Shown here: positions 1-7,012 of the stretch, piece by piece
Layout: the number at the start of each line of letters is the position of its first letter
Position numbering within the stretch: the first letter of the stretch is position 1
NCBI GenBank assembly: GCA_002429045.1
Contig: DIYM01000116.1
Location: 1 to 8,742 of the forward strand
Length of the DNA stretch: 8,742 nt
Direction of reading: 5' to 3'
Source: Phycisphaerales bacterium UBA6054
Lineage (GTDB): Bacteria; Planctomycetota; Phycisphaerae; Phycisphaerales; UBA1924
Made by a program: the position numbers and the translations under genes
Notes under the pieces: generated by a model
The model's database searches: none
What the model saw: only the letters and a program-made list of their open reading frames with translations
What the model was told of the DNA's origin: nothing

Positions 1-657
1 CGGGCTCGGGCGGTCCTCGGCGGGAGCGGGCTGCTCTGTGCGCCCGATCTCGCCGGGCTGCCGGCGTGCGACACCGAGCAGTTCCTGCCGCGCCAGCGAA
101 GCCAGATCGACACTGGCGGCGTTCTTGAGTTCTTGCCGGACCTGCGCTTCTCCGGTGACCGGGACCGCCCGCTCTGCCAACGGAACCACCTGGATCGGCT
201 CGTTCGCCCCCTCCGGCTGGCTCGTCGCGCCGTCCGGCTCGCCGGTGTTGCTCTGGGCATCCGGGCGGGCATGGGCGGGCCTGCCCGCGCCCGTTTCGGG
301 GGTCGCCGGCGCGGTGTCGGGCGCCGCGTCCGCGGGATCGGTCTCGGATTCGGCCGCCGGCCGTTCCGCGCCCGCGCTCGGCGCCTGGTCCTCATCGGAC
401 GCGTCGTCCGAGCCGTTGCCGCGCTCCTCTTTGTCATCGGAGTCCGCGTCCGAGTCCGATGAGGCGGGCTCGTCGGGTGACGCGTCGCGGGCGTCATCGA
501 GCTCGCCCCCCGGGTCGAGATCGAGAGCGGTCTTCTCGGCGAACAGATTGTCGAAGGAGCTCGCGCTGTTCTCGCCGAGCGTGCGCAGGTTCGGCGCAAC
601 GATCGGCTGGTTCTGCGGGGTTCGGTCGAGTGGCTGATCGGTGCTGATCTGCGTCAT
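1..657 (-). CDS. fliK: FliK-like flagellar hook-length control protein, N-terminal part (runs off the left edge)
   Basis: The minus-strand frame beginning with ATG at 657 stays open for 219 codons to the window edge, so the C-terminus is missing. The start overlaps the upstream stop as ATGA (655-657 with 654-656), and a GGAG lies 9 bases before the ATG (671-668), so translation is probably coupled. The protein opens MTQISTDQPLDRT, has a short hydrophobic patch SSFDNLFAE (residues 34-42), then a very acidic Asp/Ser/Glu/Ala/Pro-rich stretch (about 47-160) that looks disordered. After that, residues 165-200 look more ordered. FliK proteins have a long, poorly conserved, disordered N-terminal part that measures the hook and a conserved C-terminal switch domain, which is not in the window. 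Naming it FliK rests on place (after fliJ and a ylxF-like gene, as in Bacillus) and composition, not on a conserved domain. Forward-strand ORFs over 38-647 are shadows of it. Confidence 0.7.
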   Translation of the reverse strand, partial: MTQISTDQPLDRTPQNQPIVAPNLRTLGENSASSFDNLFAEKTALDLDPGGELDDARDASPDEPASSDSDADSDDKEERGNGSDDASDEDQAPSAGAERPAAESETDPADAAPDTAPATPETGAGRPAHARPDAQSNTGEPDGATSQPEGANEPIQVVPLAERAVPVTGEAQVRQELKNAASVDLASLARQELLGVARRQPGEIGRTEQPAPAEDRPSP

Positions 658-1343
658 GGGCCGTTCACTCCGGTATCCGCGGGGGTCAGCCCCCGGGTCC
701 GGAGTGATTCAAGCAAACCGGCTGCCACTTCGACCTCGCCCGCTTTGATGAACTCCGAGACGACCTTGGAGCGCAGCCGGTCCTCGAACGCGGCGAGGTA
801 CGAGATGACTTCTTCTGACTTGCCCTCGGTCATCAGCTGTGTCAGCACTGGCTTGATGTCCGCGGGCTTCATCTGCGACATCGCCGCGAGCGCGCTGGCG
901 AAGGAGTCGGCCCCCTCGATCTCGGTGAGCTGCTCGCGAAGCGCGGCGAAGTCCGCCTTCTCACCCTCGAACTTGTCCCGGTCGCGCTCGAGCAGTCTGC
1001 GTTCGAGCCTGAGCTGGGCCTGGAGGTCTCGGACCTCACGCCGCAGGCGCTCGAGGCGTTCGCGGTCCACCATCGTCATCTCGACGCGTGCGGCGATGCG
1101 CTGGTCCGTGTCGCTCAGGTCGCCCTCGGCGACAGAGTCATCGACCGGGGGCGGCTCGGCGGCGAGACGCTCGGCTTCGAGCCTCGCGTCTCGCTCGGCG
1201 GGGTCCTCGGCGATCAACGCCGTCGCCTCGGTCAGGCGATCGACCGTCACCCGACCGCTGGACGCGAGCCAGCCCGCCGCGCCGAGAACCGCCAGCAGGT
1301 TCAGGACCGCCACGATCACGACCGCTCGGATGATGTTCTTCAT
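654..1343 (-). CDS. MotE/YlxF-like membrane-anchored coiled-coil protein with MgtE-N-like C-terminal domain
   Basis: This 229-residue protein has an N-terminal membrane segment (about residues 7-27) with no signal-cleavage motif. An Ala/Glu/Pro-rich linker (45-80) follows, then a charged heptad-rich coiled coil (about 90-143, e.g. LRREVRDLQAQLRLERRLLE). A C-terminal helical domain (about 150-215) contains MSQMKPADIKPVLTQL and AAFEDRLRSKVVSEFI. That layout, with a 'KP.D...vL..l' start to the last domain, is typical of MotE and YlxF proteins, whose C-terminus resembles the MgtE N-terminal and FliG middle folds. In Proteobacteria, MotE chaperones the stator protein MotC; B. subtilis YlxF sits at this same fliJ-fliK position. 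The ATG at 1343 lies 10 bases after the fliJ stop, and GGGAG (1354-1350) partly overlaps that stop. The exact role here is inference: a stator, rotor or export-gate helper at the inner membrane. Its stop overlaps the fliK start. Confidence 0.8.
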   Translation of the reverse strand: MKNIIRAVVIVAVLNLLAVLGAAGWLASSGRVTVDRLTEATALIAEDPAERDARLEAERLAAEPPPVDDSVAEGDLSDTDQRIAARVEMTMVDRERLERLRREVRDLQAQLRLERRLLERDRDKFEGEKADFAALREQLTEIEGADSFASALAAMSQMKPADIKPVLTQLMTEGKSEEVISYLAAFEDRLRSKVVSEFIKAGEVEVAAGLLESLRTRGLTPADTGVNGP

Positions 1344-1353
1344 CGCATGCTCC

Positions 1354-1800
1354 CTATGCGCTCTTCGGACGGCGCATCACCATGAGATCGTCCATCTCTG
1401 CGCGCTCTCTCCGGTTCTCGGCTTCCCGGAACCGTTCCATGTCGCGATCTCTGAGGAGCTCGATCGCACGCCTGCGTGCCGCGGCCTGGACCAGTTCCGA
1501 TCGTGCCCGCTCGAGGTGCTTGAGCACGCCCGCCATCTCGAGGACGCTCCGGCGTGCGTCCTGGTCGTGGCGCAAGGTCGCGGCGGATTGGAGCTTCGCA
1601 GCCCCCAGGTCGACCCGCCCTCCCGAGAGCGCCGCCGCCACCTCGCGGCGTCCCTGGACGATCCTCGCCTGGCACGCGCGGATTTCGGCCTCGATGCCCA
1701 TGCGCCGTGACTCGAGCTCGGCGACGGCGCGCATGCGGTCCTTCTCCTCGCGGGCACGCTGCTCGAGGACCGGCTGCAGTCTGAACACGAACCTCGGCAC
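1354..1800 (-). CDS. fliJ: Flagellar export chaperone/ATPase stalk protein FliJ
   Basis: This 148-residue, almost wholly helical protein is rich in Arg, Glu and Ala, with the FliJ-type opening FVFRLQPVLEQRAREE (residues 4-19). A conserved-looking C-terminal segment, LLRDRDMERFREAENRRERA (115-134), is followed by EMDDL. About 147 residues is the family's usual length. FliJ forms a two-helix coiled coil that sits in the centre of the FliI hexamer like the gamma subunit of F1 and contacts FlhA. The start is GTG at 1800. It is chosen because a perfect AGGAGG (1813-1808) lies 7 bases upstream and the protein then begins at the usual place. That ribosome site overlaps the fliI stop codon (TAG, 1814-1812), giving an 11-base gap and likely coupling. 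An overlapping frame starting at 1807 is rejected because its translation is low-complexity Arg/Gly/Ala/Pro. Confidence 0.93.
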   Translation of the reverse strand: MPRFVFRLQPVLEQRAREEKDRMRAVAELESRRMGIEAEIRACQARIVQGRREVAAALSGGRVDLGAAKLQSAATLRHDQDARRSVLEMAGVLKHLERARSELVQAAARRRAIELLRDRDMERFREAENRRERAEMDDLMVMRRPKSA

Positions 1801-1811
1801 CGGTCACCCTC

Positions 1812-3215
1812 CTATCGCCGCACTGCCTGGGGCTGGTCGGCCTGCTGCGTCTGCTGACGCATCAGCCGGCGTTGCTGGATCATCTCTCCCGACTGGAGCG
1901 CCATCTTGGTCATCAGTTCGAGCGACTTCTCGAACCGCCCGGGCTCGTCGGGCCGTTGGCGGAGCAGTTCGGTCAGGGGGTCGATCAGATCGATCGCGGT
2001 ATCCGCCTCGGGGTCCGACCCGGACGCGTACGCGCCGATCTGCACGAGCTCTTCGATCTCTCGGTACTTGGCGAGCAGCTTGAGCGTCTGCATGCGTGCG
2101 GCCGCCTGCGACGAGCCCATCACGTGCGACGCGACGCGCGAGACCGAGTCGAGCACATCGATCGCAGGGAAGTGGCCCTTCTGGACGAGCTTGCGTGAGA
2201 GGATCACGTGCCCGTCGAGGATGCCCCGGGCCGCATCGGCGACCGGCTCGGTCATGTCGTCGCCCTCGACCAAGATGGTGTAGAGCCCGGTGATCGATCC
2301 TCCCTTGGAGGCGCCGTCGGACTCGAGTGCTCCCGCGCGTTCCAGCAGCGTGGCCATGTTGGTGAACACGCTCGGCGTATAGCCCTTGGACGCGGGGGGT
2401 TCGCCGACGCTCAGCCCGATCTGACGCTGGGCGTGGGCGTAGCGCGTGACCGAGTCCATCATGAGCATGACATCGCGTCCTTCGTCGCGGAAGTGCTCCG
2501 CCGCCGCGCACGCGAGGCGCGCCGCGCGCACCCGCATCAACGGGGACTCGTCGCCCGTTGACACGATGACGACCGAGCGCTTGAGCCCGTCTTCGCCCAG
2601 GGCTTCGTCGATGAACTCGCGGACCTCGCGGCCTCGCTCGCCGATCAGGGCGATGACCGACACGTCCGCGTCCGTTCCCCTGGCGATCTGCCCCAGGACG
2701 GTGCTCTTGCCCACGCCCGGACCCGCGAACACGCCCATGCGCTGCCCGCGCCCCATGGGGGTCATCAGATCGATCGCGCGGACACCCGTGCGCAGCGGTT
2801 CGCAGATCCGGCGCCGCTTCATCGCACCGGTCGGCTCCGGGTCGAGAGGGCGGAACACGAGGTCACGCACCGGGCCGAGCCCGTCGATCGGCAGCCCGAG
2901 CCCATCGACAACCCTTCCGAGCAGGGCGTTGCCGACGCCGGCGGACTGGTGCACGCGTGTGAGTTCCACCGGCGCTCCCGGCACGATCCCCGCCGTCCCG
3001 CCCAGGACCATCACCGCGGTGTGCTCGTCGTCGAAGCCGACCACTTCGCCCGGCACGGACCGCCCGGGCCCCTGACCGATCCGCACCAGCGAACCGATCG
3101 GCGCGGGCATCTCGGCGACGAGCACCGTCAGCCCCCGGACCACACGGACACGACCGAGCAGACCGAGCGGCTCGGCCCGGTTGACCGCGGCGAACTGTGG
3201 CCCCAGCCACGTCAC
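1812..3215 (-). CDS. fliI: Flagellum-specific export ATPase FliI
   Basis: This 467-residue protein is the cytoplasmic ATPase of the flagellar type III export apparatus, related to F1-beta. Visible motifs are Walker A GPGVGKST (residues 165-172), GERGREVREFI (192-202, with the catalytic-type Glu193), Walker B VMLMMDS (249-255, Asp254), then SVTRYAHAQRQIGLSVGEPP (255-274), KGYTPSVF (277-284) and the GSITGLYTILVEGDD block (306-320). The N-terminal beta-barrel covers about 20-90. The second Walker A residue is Pro, where FliI usually has Ser. The start is GTG at 3215. It overlaps the fliH stop as GTGA and has GGAG 9 bases upstream (3228-3225). The frame stays open to 3680, but that would put 155 Arg/Gly-rich codons inside fliH, so the extension is rejected. 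The C-terminus ends in a Gln/Arg-rich tail (447-467). Confidence 0.97.
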   Translation of the reverse strand: MTWLGPQFAAVNRAEPLGLLGRVRVVRGLTVLVAEMPAPIGSLVRIGQGPGRSVPGEVVGFDDEHTAVMVLGGTAGIVPGAPVELTRVHQSAGVGNALLGRVVDGLGLPIDGLGPVRDLVFRPLDPEPTGAMKRRRICEPLRTGVRAIDLMTPMGRGQRMGVFAGPGVGKSTVLGQIARGTDADVSVIALIGERGREVREFIDEALGEDGLKRSVVIVSTGDESPLMRVRAARLACAAAEHFRDEGRDVMLMMDSVTRYAHAQRQIGLSVGEPPASKGYTPSVFTNMATLLERAGALESDGASKGGSITGLYTILVEGDDMTEPVADAARGILDGHVILSRKLVQKGHFPAIDVLDSVSRVASHVMGSSQAAARMQTLKLLAKYREIEELVQIGAYASGSDPEADTAIDLIDPLTELLRQRPDEPGRFEKSLELMTKMALQSGEMIQQRRLMRQQTQQADQPQAVRR

Positions 3216-3976
3216 GCCGCGTCGCTCCGCGGGTCGGTCGCGGGATCGGCGCTGCCCTGATCGCCCCAGAGACCGGGGTCGTCGGGGAGGATCTCGGCGA
3301 TCATCCGATCGAGTTGCCTCGCGATGGCCGCATCGATCCGCCCGCCGCCCTCGGTCGTCGCGACAGCCGAGCCACGCCCGAGTGTCGCGTCCGCGACGAC
3401 ATCGGCGTGCCTGCACTGCTCGAAGCGATCGAGCAGCCCGGGCAGCGCCCGCTCGGCAGCGCCCAGATCGTCGGGGTGGACACGCAGCGTCAGCCGTGTG
3501 GGCCGGGCGATCGAGCCGAGCACGGCCTCGATCTGCGACTCGACGGCGCGCGGGTCGATGTCCACGCAGCGCCGCACCACCCGAGCGGCGATCTCGACCG
3601 CCAGGCGGACCACATCCGTCCGGGCCTCGCGGAGGACCTGCTCGCGTCTGCTCTCGAACGTGTCCAGCGCCTCGCTCCATCCGGAGACCAGCGTGGCGAT
3701 CGCCTCGGACTCAGCGTCGCGGGCTTCGGACGCGCCCGACTCTGCGCCCTCCGCTCGGCCCGCGGCAAGCCCTTCGGCGTGCCCGCTGGCGAACCCCGCC
3801 TCGTGGGCGGTCGCGATCAGGCGTTCACGTTCCGCGTTCGCGTCGGCGATCACCCGCTGGGCGTGGGCGGTGGCCTCGGAGATGATCGCCTCGCCTCGTG
3901 AACGCATGTCGTCGAGGTCCATGACCAACGCGTCGCGCGTGAGTTGCTCGAGATCGGCCCGGCGGATCATGCCCAT
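3212..3976 (-). CDS. fliH: Flagellar assembly protein FliH (stator/regulator of FliI)
   Basis: This 254-residue protein has a helical N-terminal half with six glycines exactly four residues apart, at 61, 65, 69, 73, 77 and 81 (GFASGHAEGLAAGRAEG and onward). This is the GxxxG repeat characteristic of FliH. It is followed by a helical region and the C-terminal FliH domain (about 115-228, including VRLAVEIAARVVRR at 123-136 and LRVHPDDLGAAE at 164-175). FliH binds FliI, holds it inactive and ties it to the C-ring; it is the counterpart of the F1 peripheral stalk. The start is ATG 3976 and not ATG 3970, because AAGGA (3990-3986) lies 9 bases from the first and 15 from the second. A 27-base gap separates it from fliG. 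Its stop overlaps the fliI GTG. The tail (231-254) is acidic and Pro/Asp-rich, with no motif I recognise. Confidence 0.93.
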   Translation of the reverse strand: MGMIRRADLEQLTRDALVMDLDDMRSRGEAIISEATAHAQRVIADANAERERLIATAHEAGFASGHAEGLAAGRAEGAESGASEARDAESEAIATLVSGWSEALDTFESRREQVLREARTDVVRLAVEIAARVVRRCVDIDPRAVESQIEAVLGSIARPTRLTLRVHPDDLGAAERALPGLLDRFEQCRHADVVADATLGRGSAVATTEGGGRIDAAIARQLDRMIAEILPDDPGLWGDQGSADPATDPRSDAA

Positions 3977-4003
3977 CGCGGTTCGTCCTTGCCCGGAGGG
4001 CTC

Positions 4004-5044
4004 TTACACCAGCATGTCCGAGTCGCCCCCGCGGCCCTCGATGATCACGTCGCCGGCCTCTTCGAGTCGGCGGACGATGTCCACGATCCGCTGCTGGGCC
4101 TGCTCGACGTCCGAGACCCGCACCGGGCCCATGAACTCCATGTCTTCTTTGATCATGCTCGCGGCACGCTCGGACATGTTCCCGAAGATCTTCTGCTGGA
4201 GTTCGTCGGACGCCGTCTTGAGTGCCAGCGACAGCTCGTCGTTCTCGACCTCCTTGAGCACCGCCTGGATGCCCTTGTCGTTGACCATCTTGATGTCCTC
4301 GAACACGAACATGAGCCTGCGGATCTCTTCGACCAGATCGGGGTCGTCGGACTCGAGCCCCTCCATGATGCCCTTCTCGGTCGCGCGGTCCGCGAGGTTG
4401 AGGATCTCCGCCACCGTTGGCACGCCGCCGGCTTTCTCGGTCGCCTGCATCAGCATCGAACTCAGGCGGCTCTCCAGGCCCTGCTCGACCTCGCGGATCA
4501 CCTCCGGGTTGGTCTGCTCCATGTTCGCGACACGCTTGATCACCTCGAGTTGCTTCTGCATCGGCAGCCCCACGAGGATCTCAGAGGCCTTGTGGTGGGA
4601 GAGATGGCACAGGATCAGCGCGATCGTCTGCGGGTGCTCGTCCTGGATGAACGTCAGGAGGTTCTCGCTCTCGGCACGCTGGAGGAACGAGAAGGGGGTC
4701 TTCTGGACCTGCGTCTGGATCTGACCGAGCACACGCTCGGCGTCGCCGGGGTCCAGCGAGTTGAGCAGCAGTTCTTTCGCGAACGACAGGCTGCCCTCGT
4801 TGGCGTATTGCGTCGCGATCGAGACGTCGTAGAACTCGGAGATCACATCGTTCTGGAGCTTGTCGTTGACGCGCCCCAAGCTGGCGATCTCCCGGGTGAC
4901 CTCCTCGACCTGGGCGGGGGAGAGCTTCTTGAGGATGCTCGCGGCGTCCTCGGCTCCCATGGCCAAGAGCAGCACAGCCGCCTTCTCGGTCCCGCCGAGA
5001 TCTCGCGCGTTGTCCGGGAGTGGCTGGTTGGGCTTGCGTGGCAT
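4004..5044 (-). CDS. fliG: Flagellar motor switch protein FliG
   Basis: This 346-residue protein is the rotor component that takes torque from the stator and binds the MS ring. The N-terminal domain (about 15-115, KAAVLLLAMGAEDAASILKK) binds the FliF tail. The middle domain has the EHPQTIA motif (136-142), and the helix between middle and C-terminal domains carries MFVFEDI (245-251). Charged residues that matter for torque in E. coli (K264, R281, D288, D289, R297) line up without gaps with K276, R293, E300, D301 and R309. Only D288 differs, replaced by Glu, so the charge is kept. The start is ATG 5044, two bases after the fliF stop. Its ribosome site GAGGA (5055-5051, 6-base spacer) lies in the last fliF codons, so the two genes are probably translationally coupled, as suits partners made in equal numbers. 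The stop is TAA. Confidence 0.97.
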   Translation of the reverse strand: MPRKPNQPLPDNARDLGGTEKAAVLLLAMGAEDAASILKKLSPAQVEEVTREIASLGRVNDKLQNDVISEFYDVSIATQYANEGSLSFAKELLLNSLDPGDAERVLGQIQTQVQKTPFSFLQRAESENLLTFIQDEHPQTIALILCHLSHHKASEILVGLPMQKQLEVIKRVANMEQTNPEVIREVEQGLESRLSSMLMQATEKAGGVPTVAEILNLADRATEKGIMEGLESDDPDLVEEIRRLMFVFEDIKMVNDKGIQAVLKEVENDELSLALKTASDELQQKIFGNMSERAASMIKEDMEFMGPVRVSDVEQAQQRIVDIVRRLEEAGDVIIEGRGGDSDMLV

Positions 5045-5046
5045 GG

Positions 5047-6735
5047 TCAGTCCTCATCCCCGATCCAGCGCCCGACCAGCGTTGCCGCACCGTCGGGGTT
5101 GGACGCGATCAACTCGGCGACCTGCTCACGCATCTTCTCGATCTTGACCTCATCGTCGCTGATCTCGATGCCGGCCATCGGGGCGTCGGACTCGTCCGCC
5201 TCGCCCACCATATCGCCCGCGATCTCCAGGGCCGGCGGGACCCCGACCAGTTCCTCGGCGGTGGGCAACTGGGGGCGCTTGCCCGCGCGTTTGACGAGCG
5301 TGAGCATCATGACCAACGCGACCAGCGAGAGCACGCCCAGCACGATGGTCTCGATCATGCTCGACGCGGACAGCAGGCCCGCCCCCCCGCCGCCGCTGCC
5401 GGCCACGTTCATCATGCCGCCCGCGCCCGACAGACCGTTCACCCCGGAGGGCATCGGCGCCATCGCGATGGAGACCTTGCCCTCGCGGATCTGGCCGTCC
5501 TCACCCGCGGTCTGCAGACGCATCAGGATCGTCTCTTCCATCGTCGGCTTGATGGCCTCGAAGTACGCGTCGGCCTCGGCCTGCGTCACCGGTTCATCGG
5601 CCTGCTCTTCCGCACGGCCCTTCTTGATCGTTCCCTCGACCCACTCCTGCGGGATGATCACCGACGCGCTCAGGTAGGTCGGCATGCCACGCGGGTCCAC
5701 CGTCTCGGTGGTCTCCGAGCCGATGCGGACCTCGCTCTCGGTCTTGGTGGTCGACTCCTCGCTCTCCTGGCCGGTCGCGGCCCGTCCCGTGCTGATGTCG
5801 GCGGTCGAACTCGAGCGGAGCCCCGGCTCGGCGCCGCGCGAGCCCTGCGTGTTCGATCCCTCGGAGGTGGTTTCGCTCTTCAGCACCGACACGGTGCCGT
5901 TCTTGGGTTCGAGGTACTTCTCGGCACGCCTGGCGACACGGGTCACGTCCACCATCGCGTTGACCGTGACCACTGCGCCCGGCACGTACACGAGGATCCG
6001 CTCGATCTCGCGCTGCGTGTACAGCTCGACCTGCTGCTTGTGCTCCAGGTACATGCCCGTGGCCATCGATTCCTTGTTCGAGACCTCGCGGGGGCGCCCG
6101 GTCGAGCCATCGATCACGCTGACCCGCGACGGATCGAGCCCGGCGCGCGAGCCCGCGATCAGGCTGGCGATCGCGTCGACCGTCGGCTGGGGGATCGGCG
6201 CCGCGCCCGACCCGAACAGGGTCACCGACGCGCTGGGCTGCCTGACCGCCCGCCCCAGCCCCGCCGCCTCGGGCGCGTCGATGATCACGGTCGCCTCGCG
6301 GATCCCGCGGACCTGCGAGATCACCCGCGACAGCTCGTTCTGGAGCGCGATCACCGCCTGCTGACGGTGCTGCTCGCGCGACGCCTTCCAGTCCTGCGAC
6401 TGGATGAGGTTGTTGAACAGGATGGTCGTGTCGTTGGGCAGCTGCCCGACCGCGGTCAGGTGCGCCAGGGCGGCGTACTGCGACCCCGACGGGACGAGGA
6501 CCCTCCCGTCCTGCGACTCGGCCTGGATCCCAACGGACCGGAGGGTGCCGACCAGCTGCGGGTCGCCGCCCTGGGACATCAGATCGACCATGGTCGGCTT
6601 GGCGGCGTACTGCGAGACCAGGAACAGGGTCATCACCGCGATCACGGCCAGCGAGCCGAAGAGCAGCTTGTGCGTCGGGCCCAACTGCCCCAACCCATCC
6701 TGGATGTTCGCCAGTGAGCGGCGAATCTGTTGCAT
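5047..6735 (-). CDS. fliF: Flagellar MS-ring protein FliF
   Basis: This 562-residue protein is within the usual FliF range. It forms the MS ring in the inner membrane, the base on which rod, switch and export gate assemble. It has transmembrane segment 1 at about 24-43 and transmembrane segment 2 at about 460-481 (IETIVLGVLSLVALVMML). Between them lie the periplasmic YscJ/FliF-type ring domains, including PSASVTLF (167-174) and DAIASLIAGSRAGLDPSRVS (187-206). A long Ser/Thr/Glu-rich insertion (about 286-348) is the variable loop, and a Gly-rich stretch (434-455) precedes TM2. The cytoplasmic end (about 531-562, closing GRWIGDED) matches the tail that binds the FliG N-terminal domain. The start ATG 6735 gives a short amphipathic leader before TM1. 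The ribosome site is weak (GGGG at 6744-6741, 5-base spacer), unlike most genes here. A 277-base gap separates it from fliE. Confidence 0.96.
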   Translation of the reverse strand: MQQIRRSLANIQDGLGQLGPTHKLLFGSLAVIAVMTLFLVSQYAAKPTMVDLMSQGGDPQLVGTLRSVGIQAESQDGRVLVPSGSQYAALAHLTAVGQLPNDTTILFNNLIQSQDWKASREQHRQQAVIALQNELSRVISQVRGIREATVIIDAPEAAGLGRAVRQPSASVTLFGSGAAPIPQPTVDAIASLIAGSRAGLDPSRVSVIDGSTGRPREVSNKESMATGMYLEHKQQVELYTQREIERILVYVPGAVVTVNAMVDVTRVARRAEKYLEPKNGTVSVLKSETTSEGSNTQGSRGAEPGLRSSSTADISTGRAATGQESEESTTKTESEVRIGSETTETVDPRGMPTYLSASVIIPQEWVEGTIKKGRAEEQADEPVTQAEADAYFEAIKPTMEETILMRLQTAGEDGQIREGKVSIAMAPMPSGVNGLSGAGGMMNVAGSGGGGAGLLSASSMIETIVLGVLSLVALVMMLTLVKRAGKRPQLPTAEELVGVPPALEIAGDMVGEADESDAPMAGIEISDDEVKIEKMREQVAELIASNPDGAATLVGRWIGDED

Positions 6736-6908
6736 ATCGACCCCGGCTTCCTGCCTCTGTCAGACGCGCAATCCTCGCGCGTCGCGGGCGCACGAATCGT
6801 CCCGCTGGGGCAAGATCGGCCCGGCGCACGCGATTCCTGCACAACAGACCGCAACAAGTTTGGCCCGAGCCGGAGTCGGCGTCGCCACGCCCGCAGACCT
6901 TGCGCACA

Positions 6909-6934
6909 AACGCGGCCGGGCAACGCGGCCGGGC
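6909..6934. repeat. 13-bp perfect tandem duplication
   Basis: The unit aacgcggccgggc occurs twice head to tail (6909-6921 and 6922-6934), and two more bases (aa) begin a third copy. Each unit contains the palindrome CGGCCG. It lies 8 bases from the hairpin at 6943-6970 and is probably a slippage product; a binding-site role is possible but unsupported. Confidence 0.85.
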
Positions 6935-6942
6935 AAGCAGAA

Positions 6943-6970
6943 GAGGCCCGCGCGATCGGGCGTGGGCCTC
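6943..6970 (-). terminator. Terminator-like or attenuator hairpin downstream of fliE
   Basis: Read on the minus strand this is GAGGCCC-A-CGC, a 6-base loop CCGATC, then GCG-C-GGGCCTC. It makes ten G-C-rich pairs with a single A/C mismatch. The next bases are TTCTGCTT, a broken T-run. The hairpin begins 42 bases after the fliE stop. On the plus strand no T-run follows. The weak T-run suggests partial termination, pausing or an mRNA-processing site and not a full stop, since fliF and the later genes need expression. Confidence 0.45.
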
Positions 6971-7012
6971 GGTGTCCGTGCCGCTCTCTCTGATGTGCGG
7001 GCGCGTGTGCGG

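Larger units (their letters stand above)
6736..7012. other. Intergenic region between fliE and fliF with hairpin and tandem repeat
   Basis: This is the largest gap in the operon (277 bases). Short frames cross it on both strands, but all are low-complexity extensions or shadows of fliE or fliF, so I see no gene. It contains the hairpin at 6943-6970 and the 13-bp duplication at 6909-6934. Base composition is a little less G+C-rich than the flanking genes around 6841-6865. I found no sigma-54 element with correct GG-N10-GC spacing that is convincing, and no clear sigma-28 promoter. Confidence 0.7.

Noticed and set aside
745..2083. Plus-strand ORFs of 233 and 321 codons over the MotE-like gene and fliJ
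   Set aside because: Ser/Arg-rich shadow translations with no motif; the minus-strand genes explain the region.
3216..3680. Upstream extension of fliI to give a 622-residue protein
   Set aside because: The extra 155 codons lie inside fliH in another frame, are Arg/Gly/Pro-rich with no domain, and GTG 3215 has a ribosome site and the GTGA overlap.
3991..4001. GCCC-TCC-GGGC mini hairpin between fliG and fliH
   Set aside because: Four pairs with a 3-base loop and no T-run; too weak to call a terminator in a coupled part of the operon.
3944..6717. Long plus-strand ORFs (466-577 codons) over fliH, fliG and fliF
   Set aside because: Their proteins are low-complexity (His/Leu/Asp/Arg or Ser/Arg runs). 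They mirror real genes with strong motifs on the minus strand, a usual effect of high G+C content.
6810..6823. GGGCCGATCTTGC as a sigma-54 promoter, or GCCGAT as a sigma-28 -10, for fliF
   Set aside because: GG to GC spacing is 9 and not 10; for sigma-28 there is no TAAA-type -35 at the expected distance.
6904..6918. GG-N10-GC match (CGGCCGCGTTTGTGC) upstream of fliF
   Set aside because: Only the two dinucleotides fit; such matches are common in G+C-rich DNA, and it lies in the 13-bp tandem repeat.
6970..6983. CGGCACG, a sigma-54 -24-like half site, in the fliE-fliF gap
   Set aside because: The bases at the -12 position read CCGA in place of TTGC, so there is no second half.
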